From Microbacterium sp. SZ1 (GTDB lineage: Bacteria; Actinomycetota; Actinomycetes; Actinomycetales; Microbacteriaceae): DNA of 64,000 nucleotides. Where the stretch lies: contig NZ_LPVV01000040.1 of assembly GCF_002362255.1 (NCBI RefSeq), positions 124,001 through 188,000 of the forward strand, written 5' to 3'. Under the pieces are notes generated by a model, which saw nothing but the letters and a program-made list of their open reading frames with translations, was not told the origin of the DNA and searched no databases. Positions 60,654-64,000 of this stretch are shown here, in pieces (the first letter of the stretch is position 1; each line of letters opens with the position of its first letter). The position numbers and the translations under genes are program-made.

Positions 60654-61181
60654 TCATCCGTCGTCGCAGCACGGCAGCAGCACTGCGCGTGCTACGTCGC
60701 CGAACAGCAGCAGCGGATTCACGTACTCGCCCCGAAGGCGGACGCCGACATGCAGCGTGCCGGCGACAGCATGGCCTCCGACACCGACCGTCCCGATGAC
60801 GTCACCGCCCCTGACCGCCGTGCCCGGAGCGAGGTCCGACGTCAGCGGCTCGTAGGAGGATACGAGCTGGTCCGCGTGCTCGATGGTCAGCACGGGCCGA
60901 TCGACGACCACTCCGCGAAAGGCGACGACGCCATCGGCGGGAGCGCGCACCTCGGAACCGACGTCGGCGCGGAGGTCGATGCCGCGATGTCCCGCACCGT
61001 ACCGGTGGGCGGGAGCGCGATACGGCTCGACCACCTCGTGCGGTGCTTCGACGGGCCACTGCCATCGCGGGTACTCGCCGTGATCGGGCGGGGCCGATCC
61101 GTCGCCGGCGGCTCGACCCGGTTGGAAAAGGAGGAGGAGCGCCATCACGAGCAGAACGGCGAGTGCGAGTCGGTGTCTCAT
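60654..61181 (-). CDS. M23-like peptidase domain protein, probably catalytically degenerate
   Basis: A 175-residue exported protein. A signal peptide [18 protein letters not shown] is followed by a short linker and an LytM/M23 fold. The first zinc ligand pair is visible as [12 protein letters not shown] (H and D), and the fold continues with GVVAFRGVV and VSSYEPL. The second motif reads GTLHVGVR where active enzymes have HLHFG/HXH: the first His is Thr here, and only one His of the pair remains. It is therefore likely to bind or regulate rather than cleave peptidoglycan. CAAGCT (61188-61193, minus strand) ends six bases before the ATG. Confidence 0.82.
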   Translation of the reverse strand: MRHRLALAVLLVMALLLLFQPGRAAGDGSAPPDHGEYPRWQWPVEAPHEVVEPYRAPAHRYGAGHRGIDLRADVGSEVRAPADGVVAFRGVVVDRPVLTIEHADQLVSSYEPLTSDLAPGTAVRGGDVIGTVGVGGHAVAGTLHVGVRLRGEYVNPLLLFGDVARAVLLPCCDDG

Positions 61182-61487
61182 GTCGACAGCTTGCGGTGCG
61201 GCGCATACGACGGGTCGGAGAACTCCGGGACCTGCCGACCGCGGGGGAGAACCCGTCTCGTCCGTCCGTCGTGGAGGAGGAGTGACGCCGGGCGATCCTG
61301 TATGCTGGAGGAGCACCTCGATATCGGGGTGACTACGCGTGCCCACAGCGACTCCGGTCGCGGCATCCATTCCCACAGGTCCCGTTCTCGAACGGGCGGG
61401 AGTGCGCCGGGCGCCAGGGAATCCGATCGTCCGATCGGTTCGACAAACCTCAACGGCGTGTTCTCGCGCCAGAACCAGGAGACGACC
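61182..61487 (+). promoter_or_regulatory. rpsB leader with hairpins
   Basis: A 306-base gap between the divergent M23 and rpsB genes. TATGCT (61301-61306) is the likely -10 box, so the rpsB 5' UTR is about 175 bases. In it are two compact hairpins: CCCGTTCTCGAACGGG (61381-61396, six pairs, loop CTCG) and CCGATCGTCCGATCGG (61423-61438, six pairs, loop GTCC). AGGAG (61477-61481) is the ribosome site. The hairpins could bind S2 for autoregulation; this is inference. Confidence 0.6.
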
Positions 61488-62381
61488 ATGGCTGTGGTCA
61501 CCATCCGCCAGCTGCTCGACAGCGGCGTGCACTTCGGACACCAGACCCGTCGGTGGAACCCGAAGGTGAAGCGCTTCATCCTCACGGAGCGCAGCGGCAT
61601 CCACATCATCGACCTGCAGCAGTCGCTGGGCTACATCGACAAGGCCTACGACTTCGTCAAGGAGACGGTCGCGCACGGCGGCACCATCCTCTTCGTCGGC
61701 ACCAAGAAGCAGGCGCAGGAGATCCTCGCGGAGCAGGCGACCCGTGTCGGCCAGCCCTTCGTGAACCAGCGCTGGCTCGGCGGCCTCCTCACCAACTTCT
61801 CCACGATCGCGAAGCGTCTCGCCCGCATGAAGGAGCTCGAGGAGCTCGACTACGAGAACCCCGCCGCATCGGGCTTCACCAAGAAGGAGCTGCTGCTCAA
61901 GAAGCGTGAGCTCGACAAGCTGCACAAGTCGCTCGGCGGTATCCGCAACCTCACCAAGACGCCGTCCGCCCTCTGGGTCGTCGACGCCAAGCGCGAGCAC
62001 CTCGCGATCGACGAGGCCAAGAAGCTCGGCATCCCGGTCATCGGCATCCTCGACACGAACGCCGACCCCGACGACTTCCAGTACCCGATCCCCGGCAACG
62101 ACGACGCGATCCGCTCCGTCTCGCTGCTGACGCGCATCATCGCCGACGCCGCGGCCGAGGGCCTGCAGCAGAAGCACAACCCCGAGTCGGGCGACGCCGA
62201 GCCGCTGGCCGAGTGGGAGAAGGAGCTGCTCGCGACCCCCGCCGAGGAGGTCACCGAGGCTGAGACCGCTGAGACCCCCGCCGACGCCGCAGGCGCCGAG
62301 GCTCACGACGAGGCGATCGCCGCCGCTTCCGGTGAGGAGACCGCCGAGGTCGCCGCCGCCGAGGCAGCAGACGCCAAGTAA
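61488..62381 (+). CDS. rpsB: 30S ribosomal protein S2 with acidic C-terminal tail
   Basis: Ribosomal protein uS2, 297 residues. The core opens [20 protein letters not shown] with [11 protein letters not shown], then [20 protein letters not shown] and the family DTNADPD. From about residue 240 a long Ala/Glu tail ([17 protein letters not shown] and more) replaces the short bacterial end. AGGAG lies six bases before the ATG. It leads rpsB-tsf. Confidence 0.96.
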   Translation: MAVVTIRQLLDSGVHFGHQTRRWNPKVKRFILTERSGIHIIDLQQSLGYIDKAYDFVKETVAHGGTILFVGTKKQAQEILAEQATRVGQPFVNQRWLGGLLTNFSTIAKRLARMKELEELDYENPAASGFTKKELLLKKRELDKLHKSLGGIRNLTKTPSALWVVDAKREHLAIDEAKKLGIPVIGILDTNADPDDFQYPIPGNDDAIRSVSLLTRIIADAAAEGLQQKHNPESGDAEPLAEWEKELLATPAEEVTEAETAETPADAAGAEAHDEAIAAASGEETAEVAAAEAADAK

Positions 62382-62425
62382 TTCCGCGACCACCACACAC
62401 ATCACGAAGCAAGGAGCCACCACAC

Positions 62426-63253
62426 ATGGCCAACTTCACCATCGCCGACCTCAAGGCGCTGCGTGAGCAGCTCGGCACGGGAATGGTCGACACCAAGAAG
62501 GCGCTTGAGGAGGCCGACGGCGACGTCGAGAAGGCCACCGAGATCCTGCGCCTGAAGGGTGCGAAGGGCAACGCCAAGCGCGCCGACCGTTCCACCAGCG
62601 AGGGCCTCGTCGTCGCTCGCGAGCAGGACGGCGCAGTGACGCTGATCGAGCTCGCCTGCGAGACCGACTTCGTCGCGAAGAACGAGCGCTTCATCGCGCT
62701 GGCCGACAAGGTCGCCGACGCCGTCGCCGCTGTCAAGGCGGACTCCGTCGAGGCCGCGCTCGCGGCTCCGGCCGGTGACAAGAACGTCGAGACGGTCATC
62801 TCGGAAGAGGCCGCCATCATCGGCGAGAAGGTCGAGCTGCGTCAGGTCCGCACCGTGACCGGCGACAAGGTCGAGGTGTACCTGCACCGCACCAGCAAGG
62901 ACCTGCCGCCGCAGATCGGCGTCGTCGTCGCCTACTCGGGTGACGACGCCGAGACCGCGCGCAGCATCGCTCAGCACATCTCGTTCGCCAACCCGTCGTA
63001 CCTGTCCCGCGAGGACGTGCCGGCCGAGGCCGTCGAGAAGGAGCGCGAGATCGTCACCGAGATCTCTCGCAACGAGGGCAAGCCCGAGGCGGCTCTGCCC
63101 AAGATCGTCGAGGGCCGCGTCTCCGCGTTCATCAAGCAGGTCGCACTGCTCGAGCAGGACTACGCGAAGGACAACAAGCTCTCCGTCGCCCAGGTGGCGA
63201 AGGACGCCGGTATCACCGTGACGGACTTCGCGCGCTTCAAGGTCGGCGCGTAG
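62426..63253 (+). CDS. tsf: Elongation factor Ts
   Basis: Guanine nucleotide exchange factor for EF-Tu, 275 residues. The N-terminal UBA-like domain with [20 protein letters not shown] and the core signature [17 protein letters not shown] are conserved. The long form with a coiled-coil subdomain is normal. AAGGAG precedes the ATG by nine bases. It is followed by a strong terminator (63261-63295). Confidence 0.97.
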   Translation: MANFTIADLKALREQLGTGMVDTKKALEEADGDVEKATEILRLKGAKGNAKRADRSTSEGLVVAREQDGAVTLIELACETDFVAKNERFIALADKVADAVAAVKADSVEAALAAPAGDKNVETVISEEAAIIGEKVELRQVRTVTGDKVEVYLHRTSKDLPPQIGVVVAYSGDDAETARSIAQHISFANPSYLSREDVPAEAVEKEREIVTEISRNEGKPEAALPKIVEGRVSAFIKQVALLEQDYAKDNKLSVAQVAKDAGITVTDFARFKVGA

Positions 63254-63260
63254 CACGGTC

Positions 63261-63295
63261 GAAGGGGTTCGGATCCACGTGGTCCGAACCCCTTC
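63261..63295 (+). terminator. Intrinsic terminator after tsf
   Basis: A perfect 13-bp stem (63261-63273 with 63283-63295) around a nine-base loop (TCCACGTGG), followed by TTC. The loop itself can pair partly (CCAC with GTGG). It separates rpsB-tsf from pyrH. Confidence 0.88.
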
Positions 63296-63313
63296 TTCAT
63301 GCCCACGAGGCAG

Positions 63314-63319
63314 TATCTT
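63314..63319 (+). promoter_or_regulatory. -10 box of pyrH
   Basis: TATCTT sits 26 bases before the pyrH ATG at 63345, with GAGAGGAC (ribosome site) in between, so this gene has a short true UTR. Confidence 0.55.
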
Positions 63320-63344
63320 GAATCGGGACGAGAGGACAACACCC

Positions 63345-64000
63345 ATGACCGAACGCACCGGACGCCGCCGCGTCCTGCTCAAGCTCTCCGGAGAGGCGTT
63401 CGGCGCCGGGCAGCTCGGCGTCAACCCCGACGTGGTGAGCCAGATCGCGCGGGACATCGCTGCGGCCGTCGACCGCGTCGAGATCGCCATCGTCGTGGGC
63501 GGCGGCAACTTCTTCCGCGGAGCCGAGCTCAGTCAGCGCGGTATGGATCGCGGTCGTGCGGACTACATGGGAATGCTCGGCACCGTGATGAACGCGCTCG
63601 CGCTCCAGGACTTCCTCGAGCAGGCCGGCGCGCCGACGCGCGTGCAGTCCGCCATCTCGATGACCCAGGTCGCCGAGCCGTACATCCCGCGCCGCGCAGA
63701 GCGCCACATGGAGAAGGGCCGCGTCGTCATCTTCGGCGCCGGCGCCGGACTCCCGTACTTCTCCACCGACACGGTCGCCGCGCAGCGCGCGCTCGAGATC
63801 GGCGCCAAGGAGGTACTCGTCGCCAAGAACGGCGTCGATGCCATCTACACAGCAGATCCCAACAAGCACGCGGATGCCGAGCGCATCGACCGCGTCACCT
63901 ACCGAGACGCCCTGCAGCGCGGACTCAAGGTCGTCGACTCCACCGCGTTCAGCCTCTGCATGGACAACAACATGGACATGCGCGTGTTCGGCATGGAGCC
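63345..64000 (+). CDS. pyrH: UMP kinase, 3' end outside the window
   Basis: Phosphorylates UMP to UDP for pyrimidine nucleotides. The first 218 codons are visible; the stop lies beyond the window. The N-terminus [15 protein letters not shown] is the amino-acid-kinase signature. [13 protein letters not shown] is the phosphate loop region, [20 protein letters not shown] follows, and [19 protein letters not shown] holds the nucleotide-binding Thr. GAGAGGAC lies eight bases before the ATG. The gene order rpsB-tsf-pyrH(-frr) is standard. Confidence 0.96.
   Translation, partial: MTERTGRRRVLLKLSGEAFGAGQLGVNPDVVSQIARDIAAAVDRVEIAIVVGGGNFFRGAELSQRGMDRGRADYMGMLGTVMNALALQDFLEQAGAPTRVQSAISMTQVAEPYIPRRAERHMEKGRVVIFGAGAGLPYFSTDTVAAQRALEIGAKEVLVAKNGVDAIYTADPNKHADAERIDRVTYRDALQRGLKVVDSTAFSLCMDNNMDMRVFGME

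Noticed and set aside
1..64000. CRISPR array, insertion sequence, prophage, toxin-antitoxin or restriction system
   Set aside because: No regularly spaced repeats, transposase, phage structural genes or paired small toxin-antitoxin frames could be found on either strand.

Overview
The window is high-GC DNA from an actinobacterium, most likely a Microbacterium or close relative in the Microbacteriaceae. The evidence is the gene order smc-ftsY-ffh / rpsP-khpA-rimM-trmD / rplS-lepB-rnhB-DUF2469-yraN-comM-dprA-xerC / rpsB-tsf-pyrH, the ddl-DUF3515-thiL-rsmD-recG-coaD-DUF177-rpmF-rnc-mutM block, frequent GTG starts, and many transcripts that appear to begin directly at the start codon. The genus call is inference. 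I see no insertion sequence, prophage, CRISPR array or toxin-antitoxin locus; this is core chromosome with accessory islands.

Layout. 1-9.7 kb: the 3' part of an M1 aminopeptidase, an APH-fold kinase with a metallo-hydrolase, tRNA-Glu(CTC), a membrane acyltransferase, an ECF sigma factor translationally coupled to a DUF4349 membrane protein, a TerC-family transporter behind a manganese-type (yybP-ykoY) riboswitch, and two small conserved proteins. 9.7-14.6 kb: a flavin monooxygenase coupled to a MetY-like enzyme on the minus strand, divergent from leuCD, which is preceded by a leucine-codon leader peptide. 14.6-26.2 kb: murA-plsC-gpsA-ddl, then DUF3515/thiL, rsmD/recG, coaD, DUF177-rpmF-rnc-mutM. 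26.2-31.2 kb: a MacB/FtsX-like ABC pair, and a minus-strand operon with a 36-codon reading frame, a small unknown gene and two tandem double-GNAT paralogues under a strong promoter.

31.3-40.3 kb: smc, ftsY, DUF2004, lipBA, a TetR regulator and ffh. 40.3-48.6 kb: an EamA exporter divergent from a LysR regulator, the glycerol genes glpD-glpF-glpK divergent from a SorC/DeoR regulator across a perfect 14-bp palindrome, and a GCS2-family ligase. 48.6-64 kb: the ribosomal/SRP/division block through to pyrH, which runs off the end.

The main cross-cutting pattern is promoter architecture. About twenty transcription-unit heads carry a NANNNT hexamer (usually TANNNT or CANNNT) ending six, occasionally seven, bases before an ATG or GTG, which is the geometry of leaderless mRNAs. 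This pattern decides several start codons below. Genes with a true 5' UTR are mostly those with visible RNA-level control (terC, rpsB, the 36-codon leader operon), with a purine-rich ribosome site, or internal to operons coupled by ATGA overlaps.
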